Assembly (NCBI GenBank): GCA_002342805.1
Contig: DDQW01000053.1
Span: forward strand, 9,884 to 25,250
Length of the DNA stretch: 15,367 nucleotides
Source: Clostridiales bacterium UBA2432
GTDB taxonomy: Bacteria; Bacillota; Clostridia; Lachnospirales; Vallitaleaceae
Direction of reading: 5' to 3'
Of this stretch, positions 1 through 7,199 are shown in pieces (the stretch's first letter is position 1; each line of letters opens with the position of its first letter). Below the pieces are notes generated by a model, which worked only from the letters and a program-made list of their open reading frames with translations, was not told where the DNA came from and did no database searches. The position numbers and the translations under genes were made by a program.

Positions 1-512
1 GCTAGGATGTCATTTAACATTTCATAGACGGCATATGCACCATACACCGTGATGTATAAGGTCGCAATTCCACCTCCATACACAACTTGAGAAACAAGAT
101 CTCGCTTCTTGTTATACGCTATTCGACCAAAGGCAATAAGCCCCCAACCAATAATCACACCAAAGATCACTGTTATAAATTCTGTGATAAAGCCTTGATC
201 ATAGCCCCATTTAAATAGAAAGCCTATTCCAATCAATACTAAAGCAATTCCCATTTTACTTAAGACTGAAGCCATTGAAAAATTCAGTCGAACTTGTTTC
301 TTTTGTTTTTTTATAACCTGTTTTTCAGAAACCTCATGAACTTTTTTCAATTGTTCTAAAGGTCTATATTTGCGCTCTGCCTTCGATTCATCTACCTCTT
401 TGCGCTTTATATCCCTTTCCTTCATTTGCTTTTCAAGCCAATGGACTTTATTTCCTAATATGACCACATAGATGATTAAAGCAATGATTAAAATATATAA
501 AAAAAACAACAT
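1..512 (-). CDS. DUF2339-like multi-pass membrane protein, N-terminal part (truncated by window edge)
   Basis: Only the first 170 codons are in the window; the gene runs off the left edge. The ATG at 512-510 is preceded by a clear purine-rich RBS (GGGGGAC). The protein opens with a hydrophobic helix (about residues 2-20), followed by a long highly charged Lys/Gln/Glu-rich linker (about 25-75) and then further membrane segments with Gly-rich turns (KMGIALVLIGIGFLFKWG, then VIIGWGLIAFGR). The later stretch VVYGGGIATLYITVYGAYA matches the pattern of DUF2339 family proteins, large many-helix membrane proteins of unknown function. The linker may be a cytoplasmic coiled coil. It is divergent from the dehydrogenase at 611. 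The family assignment rests on pattern memory of the N-terminal region only, so another polytopic membrane family is possible. Confidence 0.6.
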   Translation of the reverse strand, partial: MLFFLYILIIALIIYVVILGNKVHWLEKQMKERDIKRKEVDESKAERKYRPLEQLKKVHEVSEKQVIKKQKKQVRLNFSMASVLSKMGIALVLIGIGFLFKWGYDQGFITEFITVIFGVIIGWGLIAFGRIAYNKKRDLVSQVVYGGGIATLYITVYGAYAVYEMLNDIL

Positions 513-567
513 AATAAGTCCCCCTTTATCTTTCAATCCGAATATTTTCTATTTTACCACATATTAA

Positions 568-604
568 TGGTATAATAGGAATAACATGAAAATTTTCAAG
601 GAGG
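568..604 (+). promoter_or_regulatory. Extended -10 promoter and RBS of the 2-hydroxyacid dehydrogenase
   Basis: TGG-TATAAT at 568-576 is a consensus extended -10 element. No good -35 lies 16-18 bases upstream, which is usual for extended -10 promoters. A strong RBS, AAGGAGG at 598-604, stands 6 bases before the ATG at 611. The predicted 5' leader is only about 30 bases. Confidence 0.6.
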
Positions 605-610
605 AATACT

Positions 611-1552
611 ATGATTAAACTTGGGATATTAAATAAACATGAATATACGCTCATTACGGATTTATTAGAAAATGACTTTAGCCAGCACGAATCTAAAGAC
701 GTCACACCCATTCTTCTTCAACGTCAAGATAATGACGTGCACGAAGAAATTACACATCTTATTTCCGGTCAGTTTTCGGAAAAAGATTTGGATAACCTTC
801 CGAATATACAGCATATTTTTGTGCCCTATACGGGTTTAGACGGACTTGATCTGGATCTATTGCATTCACATAAGATTCACGTTCATAATACATCATCCCA
901 CGCACCATTCATCGCAGAACGGGCTCTAGCTTTGCTTTTAGCTTTGCAAGGAAAATTGTTATTCTCCCATCAAAAGTTAGTCCAAAGGGATTGGTCTAGA
1001 GATGGCCGAGGACACTATACCGAATTTTGGCATAGTCTTTTTCATAAGAAAGTTGCCATTTATGGATATGGTCATATTGGAAAGCACCTCCATGATTTAT
1101 TAAAACCCTTTGCTTGCTCCGTCGGTATTTTAGACTATAAAAATCGCACTTATGAAGATACGATAAACTTTCCAACACTCGAAACACTTGCTGATTGGTG
1201 TGACATTATGGTGGTCACTGTTCCATTAAACGATTCAACCGAAGGATCGGTCAATCAATCTGTTCTTACCCCACTAAAAGATAAAACATTGGTCAATGTC
1301 GCACGTGGTCCGATTGTCGATGAAGATGCCTTATATGATACATTAAAAAATATTGGTTTATACGGATTTGCCTCTGATGTCTGGTATTGTTATCCGTCAA
1401 AAGATCAACCATTTATGTATCCTTCAAATTACAATTTGCACCAATTCGATAACGTCATTATGACGCCACACGATGGTGGTGCGGAGATTAGCTCAAGACG
1501 CGTGCGATATAAAGATACCTTGAGGCAAGTGATAAAAAGTACTTCGCAATAA
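611..1552 (+). CDS. D-isomer-specific 2-hydroxyacid dehydrogenase family protein, non-canonical active site
   Basis: NAD-dependent dehydrogenase of the D-2-hydroxyacid family (313 aa, normal length). The Rossmann motif GYGHIG is at 152-157, with Asp175 at the end of beta-2, which favours NAD over NADP. The family Arg is in NVARGPIVDE (Arg232) and the catalytic His in TPH (His287). Where most members read DVFxxEP, this one reads DVWYCYP (256-262), so the position of the catalytic Glu is Tyr261. The N-terminal substrate-binding half includes a segment (61-80) resembling the usual PxLkxI and GxD region. The substrate cannot be read from the sequence. It may reduce a 2-oxoacid with altered kinetics or act on an unusual substrate. 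It is a single gene with its own promoter, convergent with rpsD. Confidence 0.85.
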   Translation: MIKLGILNKHEYTLITDLLENDFSQHESKDVTPILLQRQDNDVHEEITHLISGQFSEKDLDNLPNIQHIFVPYTGLDGLDLDLLHSHKIHVHNTSSHAPFIAERALALLLALQGKLLFSHQKLVQRDWSRDGRGHYTEFWHSLFHKKVAIYGYGHIGKHLHDLLKPFACSVGILDYKNRTYEDTINFPTLETLADWCDIMVVTVPLNDSTEGSVNQSVLTPLKDKTLVNVARGPIVDEDALYDTLKNIGLYGFASDVWYCYPSKDQPFMYPSNYNLHQFDNVIMTPHDGGAEISSRRVRYKDTLRQVIKSTSQ

Positions 1553-1560
1553 AAGGAAGT

Positions 1561-1766
1561 TATATATCTTGTAATGCATGGTTGAAAAATATTCACGGCT
1601 TCATTGCATCGTGGAGTTCTAACGCCAAAAAAGTGGCCAAAGCAACGGATTCCTAACTCACTTCGTTCAGACAACGGAATCCTTGACTTGCTCCAACCAC
1701 TTTTTCGACTAAGAACTACATCGATTGATGAAAAGTTCATATTTTCCAACCATGCATTCATATATA
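1561..1766. repeat. Palindromic MITE-like element (long imperfect inverted repeat)
   Basis: The outer 20 bases at 1573-1592 and 1739-1758 are inverted copies differing at one position (AATGCATGGTTGAAAAATAT against the GGAAAATAT version). The complementarity continues inward with mismatches for about 80 bases per arm, through an AAAAAGTGG segment and GGATTCC at 1647-1653 opposite GGAATCC at 1676-1682, to a 22-base loop (1654-1675). TATATA lies just outside both ends (1561-1567 and 1761-1766), as for a target duplication, although AT-richness could explain this. There is no transposase. The short open frames inside it are products of the palindrome. It fills almost the whole gap between the convergent genes and could also act as a two-way transcription barrier. 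Confidence 0.6.
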
Positions 1767-1831
1767 CTCTTTTTTCACACGCTTAGAGACACTCAAGGAA
1801 ATGAATCAGAGAATAATTTTATATGTAGGCA

Positions 1832-2428
1832 TTATCGACTTGAATAATATTCTACAACAAGATGGTCATTGATTTCGATAGGAATGTTTTCTCGGGTTGG
1901 TTTCTCAACTAAGACGGCTTTATATCCTTCTAAATCATATTCTATATAGGGTAAATTATAAATAGCTTTTTCAAAAAAATTATGCTTATAGATGGCTACG
2001 TCTTTTGACTTATCTCGTATCTCGACGACATCACCCACAGATAGGGCATAAGAAGGGCGATCCACTTTTTTCCCATTGACCCATATATTTCCATGGGTAA
2101 CGATTTGACGTGCTTGACGAATAGACGCTCCAAAGTTCATACGATAGACCATATTATCCAAGCGACACTCAAGGTCCGCAACGAGTTTTTCTCCGGTTAA
2201 TTCAGGACTCGCTAATGCCTTATCTACATAATTTCTAAATTGCTTTTCTAAAACTTCATAATATCCACGAAGTCGTTGTTTTTCTAAGAGTTGCTCTCCA
2301 TATGGAGATAACTTTCTTCGATCTCTTGCTTGTGATGGCACACTACGCTTCATTGCTTTCGGATGTCCACACACATTTAAGTTAAGACTTCTGCATTTTT
2401 TAAATCTTGGTTCACGGTTTCTTGCCAA
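1832..2428 (-). CDS. rpsD: 30S ribosomal protein S4 (probably an alternative paralogue)
   Basis: 198 aa, standard S4 length. It binds 16S rRNA early in small-subunit assembly. The N-terminal region (MARNREPRFKKCRSL) and the S4 RNA-binding fold (LECRLDNMVYRMNFGASIRQ, then ARQIVTHGNIWVNGKKVDRP at about 106-125) are diagnostic, and the protein ends in the typical IEINDHLVVEYYS. The N-terminus has only Cys12 and Cys20 and not the four-cysteine zinc site of C+ S4 proteins. The start is TTG at 2428-2426, five bases after AGAGGTG; no ATG is available near the RBS. It stands alone, away from any ribosomal operon, behind a strong promoter with a Fur-like operator. Many clostridia carry two S4 genes, and the context suggests this is the inducible spare, but the second copy cannot be seen here. 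Confidence 0.93.
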   Translation of the reverse strand: MARNREPRFKKCRSLNLNVCGHPKAMKRSVPSQARDRRKLSPYGEQLLEKQRLRGYYEVLEKQFRNYVDKALASPELTGEKLVADLECRLDNMVYRMNFGASIRQARQIVTHGNIWVNGKKVDRPSYALSVGDVVEIRDKSKDVAIYKHNFFEKAIYNLPYIEYDLEGYKAVLVEKPTRENIPIEINDHLVVEYYSSR

Positions 2429-2453
2429 TATAACACCTCTCTTTAATTGATTT

Positions 2454-2468
2454 TGATTATCGTTATCA
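2454..2468 (-). promoter_or_regulatory. Fur-family-like operator at the rpsD transcription start
   Basis: TGATAACGATAATCA, read on the minus strand, matches the 7-1-7 Fur box TGATAATnATTATCA at 12 of 14 defined bases. It begins about 7 bases past the -10, so a bound repressor would cover the transcription start. A second box of equal quality is found at 12696-12710. Which member (Fur, Zur or PerR) would bind cannot be told. Confidence 0.5.
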
Positions 2469-2475
2469 TCAAGAT

Positions 2476-2504
2476 ATCATAACAAAATTTCACACACTTG
2501 TCAA
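2476..2504 (-). promoter_or_regulatory. Sigma-A promoter of rpsD
   Basis: A consensus -35, TTGACA (2504-2499), a 17-base spacer and TATGAT (2481-2476) face rpsD. The -35 overlaps the stop codon of the upstream SGNH-like gene, so rpsD is a separate transcription unit. Confidence 0.85.
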
Positions 2505-3580
2505 CGGTTCTTTTGTAACCACTCATTACATGCTTCAAATTCTTGAATTAAAATTTCCAATTCTTCTATTTTCACATCCATGTTTTCTTCTTTTACATCG
2601 CAACTGCCATCGACGATTTTATCAATAATTGATTCTTGGATAACAGGGTTATAGTGTGTCGCATCTCTATAGTTATCTAAGTCTATTATCTCACAACAGT
2701 CTTGCATATCAATAATTCGTATATTTTCATATCCACTAAATCTTTGTATAAATTCTTTTTTTCCATTCATCAAGAGATCAAAATAATCTTCTTCTTTTGC
2801 CTTGAACCAAAACAATGCAGAATAAGGTGGAAAGAAAAATATATATTGTTTATCAGATTCAAGAACAATCGATTGAGCTAAGATCTCAATGTTATAGCTT
2901 ATATTGTCTTCAATCTGAGGAATCATAAGTGATGTCGTCGCATCAATTTTACTTAAATACTTTTCCTTGACGACTTCTTCAGAATAAGAATAGTCATTAC
3001 TCCAATCACCAATTTTATCAACATTTATATAATATTCAAAACTATCTGACATGGTTACATTCGCCTTATCTATCATCCAAAATGCAAGGTTTACCGGTAA
3101 AAATCTCATCCAAACCTCATATCCGATAAGATAGTTATAATCATCAAATGCTGTATCATTATACAAATAACTGGGGAATTTTTTTTGAGCTACATTATCA
3201 GCACCCTCTTTGGCCATCGTATGTATATCAATACTCATAATAAAGGTGGATGCTTTACCCTCTTGCTCAATCATTTCATATAAACTGATTTGCTCTTTAG
3301 TCGTTAGGCCTCCTGCCGTTACTTTCAATGGATATAAATTCATTTTATCCCTAAAGGAATCCATATTAAAATTCTGAACCATTGATGATCCTATAATCAC
3401 AGTATCATATTCATAATTTTTGATTAATCCGGCATTGGAAAATCTCGGGTTAATGATCTTTGTTGATGCTTCATAGTCATAGTAATAAAGCGGATCAATA
3501 ATATACGTTGCCATTGATAATACCATGATTAGAATCAACACGATTATCGAAAAATATTTCAGCCATGATTTTGAATCCAT
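2501..3580 (-). CDS. SGNH/DltD-AlgJ-like membrane-anchored partner of MBOAT acyltransferase
   Basis: 359 aa. One N-terminal membrane anchor (about residues 8-28) is followed by an extracellular domain. The block TVIIGSSM (60-67) has the Gly-Ser-Ser of the SGNH block I nucleophile region, and DATHY (306-310) supplies the Asp and His of the last SGNH block, so a catalytic triad is present. An acidic, probably coiled-coil tail (about 330-356) is unusual. Proteins of this kind (DltD, AlgJ, PatB type) work with an MBOAT protein that hands acyl groups across the membrane, moving them onto a wall or capsular polymer. It starts 11 bases after the MBOAT gene, whose TAG stop forms part of its RBS (AGGGGGTG), so the two are co-translated. 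The acceptor polymer is unknown. Confidence 0.75.
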   Translation of the reverse strand: MDSKSWLKYFSIIVLILIMVLSMATYIIDPLYYYDYEASTKIINPRFSNAGLIKNYEYDTVIIGSSMVQNFNMDSFRDKMNLYPLKVTAGGLTTKEQISLYEMIEQEGKASTFIMSIDIHTMAKEGADNVAQKKFPSYLYNDTAFDDYNYLIGYEVWMRFLPVNLAFWMIDKANVTMSDSFEYYINVDKIGDWSNDYSYSEEVVKEKYLSKIDATTSLMIPQIEDNISYNIEILAQSIVLESDKQYIFFFPPYSALFWFKAKEEDYFDLLMNGKKEFIQRFSGYENIRIIDMQDCCEIIDLDNYRDATHYNPVIQESIIDKIVDGSCDVKEENMDVKIEELEILIQEFEACNEWLQKNR

Positions 3581-3591
3581 TTTTTCACCCC

Positions 3592-5019
3592 CTAAAAGTT
3601 AAAGTAAATAAAGGTACTTATTCTAGACAAATGAATAATAGAAATTATAAATAAAAATGCCGTAATATATAAACTTTTTTTATTTCGTTTAAATCCTTTA
3701 TGAATACCGTAGGATTTATCAATAATAAATACAATAACGAATCCAAAGATCGTTAGCATTAATATATATATATTATCCACAATGGTTGGGAAATTTAGTA
3801 TACCATCATAAACAATTTCAGCTAAATTGGCTCGAAAATTATTTAAATCAAAACTGAACAGGTTATTATATATCGTCATTGCTTGATTAAAACTGGTCGC
3901 TCTAAAAAGAACCCACGTCATTGCAACTGCAAAAAAAGTCATACCAATTCTTACTTTATGATTAATCTTATCCAGAACAGTATCAAACTCTCGTTCAAGG
4001 ACTGACATAGCACCATGTAAACCTCCCCATACAATAAAAGTCCATGCTGCACCATGCCAGAATCCGCTTACTAAAAATGTAAGCATTAAATTAATATAGG
4101 TTCTTATTTTACCTTTTCGGTTTCCTCCGAGTGGTTTATAGACAAACTGACTCAGTGCACGACCTAATGTAATATGCCATCGTGTCCAAAATTCCCTTAT
4201 ACTTGCCGAAAGATAAGGTAGATTAAAATTAATCGGAAGATCTATATTAAACATTTTCCCGAGTCCTATGGCCATCTCAGAATATCCACAAAAATCAAAG
4301 TATATTTGAAAGGTATATGCTAATATAACAAGTAAAGATGATAAACTATCTAAACGTCCTGCTATGTTGTAGCCATTATCAACAAACAAGGCAAATGTGT
4401 CTGCTAAAACGATTTTCTTAAAGAGACCAATGGTAAACATATATACTCCAATTGAAAAATTATCCGGATTATAATATCTTCTCTTGTTTTCTTTAAACTG
4501 AGGAATCATTTCTGAATAAGTTACAATAGGTCCTGCAACTAGTTGTGGAAAAAAAGTAACAAAAAGGCAATAATCAATGAAACCTTCAATGACCTCTTCT
4601 TGTTTATATATCGAAAGCAAAAAGGAAAATTGCTGAAATGTGAAAAAACTTATTCCTAAAGGTAGAATTAAATATTTCAGGTTATACGACGCATTAAATG
4701 CAGTATTTATGTTATCTACAAAAAAATCATAATATTTAAAATAAGCTAAAAGACCTATATTAAATAAGATACCTAGGATTAAAAATATTTTTTTATTATC
4801 TCTGCCTCGTTTAATGGTAAATGCGATAAAGTAGTTTACAATAATCGAACTGATAATAATAAATAAATAGTATATGTTAAAATAACCATAAAAAAGCAAG
4901 GAAGCTAAAACCAAAAATAAATGTTGGTTTTTAATATTTTGAGTTTTTGACAATCCATAATAACTCACTAAAACAATCGGTAAAAACACAAACATAAATA
5001 TATACGATGAAAAAACCAT
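3592..5019 (-). CDS. MBOAT-family O-acyltransferase (AlgI/DltB-like)
   Basis: 475 aa polytopic membrane protein of the MBOAT superfamily, the usual length for AlgI-type members. It moves an acyl group, most often acetyl, across the membrane for O-acylation of a surface polysaccharide or teichoic acid. The motif REFWTRWHITLG (275-286) contains the first conserved His (His282), and SGFWHGAAW (318-326) contains the catalytic His322. Hydrophobic segments fill residues 5-25, 35-70, 78-100, 115-138, 150-165, 190-205, 228-250 and the C-terminal third. The RBS is purine-rich (GGAGAGGGA) before the ATG at 5019. It pairs with the SGNH-like gene downstream. There is no dltA or dltC nearby, so D-alanylation is less likely than acetylation. 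Confidence 0.88.
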   Translation of the reverse strand: MVFSSYIFMFVFLPIVLVSYYGLSKTQNIKNQHLFLVLASLLFYGYFNIYYLFIIISSIIVNYFIAFTIKRGRDNKKIFLILGILFNIGLLAYFKYYDFFVDNINTAFNASYNLKYLILPLGISFFTFQQFSFLLSIYKQEEVIEGFIDYCLFVTFFPQLVAGPIVTYSEMIPQFKENKRRYYNPDNFSIGVYMFTIGLFKKIVLADTFALFVDNGYNIAGRLDSLSSLLVILAYTFQIYFDFCGYSEMAIGLGKMFNIDLPINFNLPYLSASIREFWTRWHITLGRALSQFVYKPLGGNRKGKIRTYINLMLTFLVSGFWHGAAWTFIVWGGLHGAMSVLEREFDTVLDKINHKVRIGMTFFAVAMTWVLFRATSFNQAMTIYNNLFSFDLNNFRANLAEIVYDGILNFPTIVDNIYILMLTIFGFVIVFIIDKSYGIHKGFKRNKKSLYITAFLFIISIIHLSRISTFIYFNF

Positions 5020-5067
5020 AATCCCTCTCCCTCTCCGTAAGATATTTCGATTATTTTTTTTACATCC

Positions 5068-5098
5068 TTTGATTAATCAAATCATTAAATACAGTATA
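5068..5098 (-). promoter_or_regulatory. Possible promoter and palindromic operator of the MBOAT operon
   Basis: A -10-like TATACT lies at 5098-5093 (minus strand) with only a weak -35. Downstream of it, where the transcript would begin, is the perfect 14-base palindrome TTTGATTAATCAAA (5068-5081). The 12-mer GATTAATCAAAT recurs at 5170-5181 over the stop codon of the pnuC-like gene. A repressor site is a reasonable reading but no regulator gene is adjacent. Confidence 0.35.
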
Positions 5099-5175
5099 CT
5101 TTATAAAATATTTTTTCGAATGGGTTTAAAGAGCCATATAAGAATAGGTAATATTAACTACAGTCTATGGATTAA

Positions 5176-5877
5176 TCAAATTGTAGATGCTTGACTTTCA
5201 CATTGATCGTTCTTCATTTTTTTCCAATTGATAAATCCATAGAGATCATTGACCAAAAAAACGATAAAGCAAATGACCATAGGTAAATACATACTATCTA
5301 CTAGACTTGCCAAGCTCCAAAGAATGATGAGCACAAGATCATTTGTCGCGTATGCTATGGCGTAATAATGACTGCGTAACATCATTAAACTTGATGCCAT
5401 AAAGCTTGTCGCTATAGATACAATACTTAACTCTAAGTTACTTGTTCCTAATTTTTTTAAGACCATTCCTAAAAACGTTGTTACAACAATCGTAAGTATG
5501 GTAAGAATTATAGCTTGTTTTTTAGTAAGCTCACTCACCTTAACTTCTTGTTTGGAATAAGGATGTTTGAGCCATGTGATGACGGATAGAAAAGCAATAG
5601 GAGCCGTCATTCCAAGATAGGTAATGATTTCACCATAGTACTTAAATCGATAGGAAATCACTCCATATATGAGACTAAAGACAATCGTTAATATCTGTCC
5701 GACCACATCACCCTTGGCAACAAATATCAAGGCCGTTACGCCAATTAAAGAAGCGACAATGGTCATCCAATCGTTTTGATTTGATAACATAAATGAACCC
5801 CAGATAAAAACCGCCGATGATAACCATAATATTCTTTCAAATGCTGATAAATTCTTTATTGAACGATAAATATTCAT
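5176..5877 (-). CDS. pnuC: PnuC-family vitamin (nicotinamide riboside-type) transporter
   Basis: 233 aa, the usual PnuC length, with about seven membrane helices and short loops. Family marks are the early ASLIGVTALIFVAKGDVVGQ segment, the ISYRFKYYGE turn followed by ITYLGMTAPIAFLSVITWLKHP, and the C-terminal NDLYGFINWKKM. PnuC proteins let nicotinamide riboside diffuse in, trapped by phosphorylation; close relatives PnuT and PnuX take thiamine or riboflavin, so the substrate is not certain. No TPP or FMN riboswitch sequence is present upstream, which argues mildly against PnuT and PnuX. Translation starts at the ATG at 5877, behind GGAGG and a nearer AAAGGA. A terminator hairpin ends just before the RBS, so expression is probably controlled by transcription attenuation. 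Confidence 0.88.
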   Translation of the reverse strand: MNIYRSIKNLSAFERILWLSSAVFIWGSFMLSNQNDWMTIVASLIGVTALIFVAKGDVVGQILTIVFSLIYGVISYRFKYYGEIITYLGMTAPIAFLSVITWLKHPYSKQEVKVSELTKKQAIILTILTIVVTTFLGMVLKKLGTSNLELSIVSIATSFMASSLMMLRSHYYAIAYATNDLVLIILWSLASLVDSMYLPMVICFIVFLVNDLYGFINWKKMKNDQCESQASTI

Positions 5878-5892
5878 AATTCCTTTTCCTCC

Positions 5893-5945
5893 AAAAAAAG
5901 CATCCGTGACATATCTTCTAGGACCTAACGATATGTTACGAATGC
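5893..5945 (-). terminator. Intrinsic terminator/attenuator immediately upstream of pnuC
   Basis: On the minus strand, GCATTCGTAACATATC (5945-5930) pairs with GATATGTCACGGATGC (5915-5900) with one mismatch and one G-U. The loop is 14 bases and seven T follow (5899-5893). The pnuC RBS (5892-5888) begins right after the T run. It can end transcripts from the upstream dehydrogenase gene and gate pnuC at the same time. Confidence 0.85.
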
Positions 5946-5972
5946 TTTATGCATTACTCTACCCGGTGGCAG
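5941..5972 (-). promoter_or_regulatory. Putative regulatory leader (sensor/antiterminator part) of pnuC
   Basis: Two small hairpins precede the terminator: CTGCC/GGTAG (5972-5968 with 5963-5959) and AATGC/GCATT (5955-5951 with 5945-5941). The second uses the first five bases of the terminator's 5' arm, so it is a candidate antiterminator. I do not recognise a known riboswitch class. The leader is short, about 100 bases from the preceding stop codon to the ATG. Confidence 0.4.
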
Positions 5973-5986
5973 TGTGTTTATTTAAT

Positions 5987-7093
5987 TTATTCAAAATCAA
6001 AACTAAATTGATCTAGCCCTAATTCATCACGTACCGCAATCAATTCTTGCTGAACCGCTTCATTGATGGGAACGCCTTTATCTTTTCGGTCAAGCCAAGC
6101 TAAATACTCTTTTTCACCTGCTGTAAAAATTTGATCATATCCAGGTGCTTTTTCTGAGTTTCTTAGACTCCGTAATATGTCACCTGCAGTTTTTTTGAAA
6201 CTGTCTAGTCCCATGAACGCTTCTGTATCGATTGCAATGAAGAAATGGCCGAGATGATATGGCACCTTTTCTCCGGTTTCTGATAATCCTGTTAGCATTT
6301 TCAAGAAGTTGCCTTGTTGTAATGCCGCTGATAATATCTCAACCACCGTTGCATATCCATATCCTTTGTATCCGGCAAGTTCTTCACCGATACCTCCAAG
6401 TGGAGCCAAGGCGGCTTTTCCTTCAACAAGGTCTGTAAGAATCTGATTCGAATCCGTCATGGCTTGGCCTTGACGATTAAGGACCATCCCTTTGGGTGTA
6501 TCCTTGCCAACGCGAGCAAAATATTCGATTTTTCCTCTTTGGGTAATGGACGTTGCACAATCAAGTATAAAGGGGAATTCTTCATCCGTCGGCATGCCCA
6601 CCGTTAATGGGTTGGTTCCCAGCATATTTTCAACGCCAAAGGTTGGAGCAATAGATGGTCTGGCATTTGTTCCTGTAATTCCGACACACCCTGCTTTTGT
6701 TGCCATTTCTGCATAGTATCCTGCTATACCATAATGTGTTGAATTTCTTACAGCAACCATTCCCATACCGTATTTTTTTGCTTTTTCAATAGCCATGGAC
6801 ATGGACTTATATCCAATGACTTGTCCCATCCCGTCATGTCCATCCACAACTGCTGTTGTCGGTGTTTCTCTAAGAATCTCAAATTCTGTAACCGGTTTTT
6901 GAATGCCTGCCTTAATTCGATCTAAATAGATGGGTTTAAATCGGTTGACTCCATGTGAGTCAATTCCTTTTGTATCCGAAGCAATCAAAACATCTGTACA
7001 AATCTTGGCATCTTCTCTAGGAATACCGTATCCCACAAAAACCTCTTCAACAAATGAACGTATAACATCCCACTGAATATATGTAGTCCCCAT
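5987..7093 (-). CDS. Ldh2-family malate/L-lactate-type dehydrogenase
   Basis: 368 aa NAD(P)-dependent oxidoreductase of the type-2 malate/lactate/ureidoglycolate dehydrogenase family, unrelated in fold to classical LDH. Using the 368-residue numbering, it shows DSHGVNRF (45-52), the active-site His120 in NSTHYGIAGYYAEMA, GTNP (159-162), LDCATS (177-182) and the GYKGYGYA motif. The likely reaction is reversible reduction of a 2-oxoacid (pyruvate, oxaloacetate or similar) to the L-hydroxyacid. The start is placed at 7093 because AAGGAG lies 6 bases before that ATG, while the ATG at 7099 directly abuts the RBS. It has its own promoter. Its product differs clearly from the neighbouring YiaK-like enzyme, so this is not a recent duplication. 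Confidence 0.88.
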   Translation of the reverse strand: MGTTYIQWDVIRSFVEEVFVGYGIPREDAKICTDVLIASDTKGIDSHGVNRFKPIYLDRIKAGIQKPVTEFEILRETPTTAVVDGHDGMGQVIGYKSMSMAIEKAKKYGMGMVAVRNSTHYGIAGYYAEMATKAGCVGITGTNARPSIAPTFGVENMLGTNPLTVGMPTDEEFPFILDCATSITQRGKIEYFARVGKDTPKGMVLNRQGQAMTDSNQILTDLVEGKAALAPLGGIGEELAGYKGYGYATVVEILSAALQQGNFLKMLTGLSETGEKVPYHLGHFFIAIDTEAFMGLDSFKKTAGDILRSLRNSEKAPGYDQIFTAGEKEYLAWLDRKDKGVPINEAVQQELIAVRDELGLDQFSFDFE

Positions 7094-7141
7094 ATACATC
7101 TCCTTACTTTAATCCGTCATCAAGAATCTGGTTATGATTGT

Positions 7142-7171
7142 ATTATACACAGAAATTGAGCGTTCTTGCAA
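7142..7171 (-). promoter_or_regulatory. Sigma-A promoter of the Ldh2-family gene
   Basis: TTGCAA (7171-7166), an 18-base spacer and a perfect TATAAT (7147-7142) on the minus strand, about 50 bases before the ATG at 7093. The -35 is imperfect. Confidence 0.7.
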
Positions 7172-7199
7172 GGTAGAAACTAAACTTAAATGTTTTTAT

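Noticed and set aside
1429..1786. Small open frames on both strands in the gap after the hydroxyacid dehydrogenase
   Set aside because: They lie in the palindromic repeat or run into the dehydrogenase gene on the opposite strand, lack a ribosome binding site and have no recognisable protein pattern.
3592..5019. dltB of a D-alanyl-lipoteichoic acid operon
   Set aside because: dltA and dltC are absent on either side and the sequence fits the general AlgI-like MBOAT pattern; an acetyl-type transferase is the safer call.
5893..5972. ykkC (guanidine-I) riboswitch, suggested by GGTCCTAGA and CACGGA in the pnuC leader
   Set aside because: The characteristic upstream half of that class is missing and the two pieces fall in the loop and arm of a simple terminator hairpin; the likeness is probably chance.
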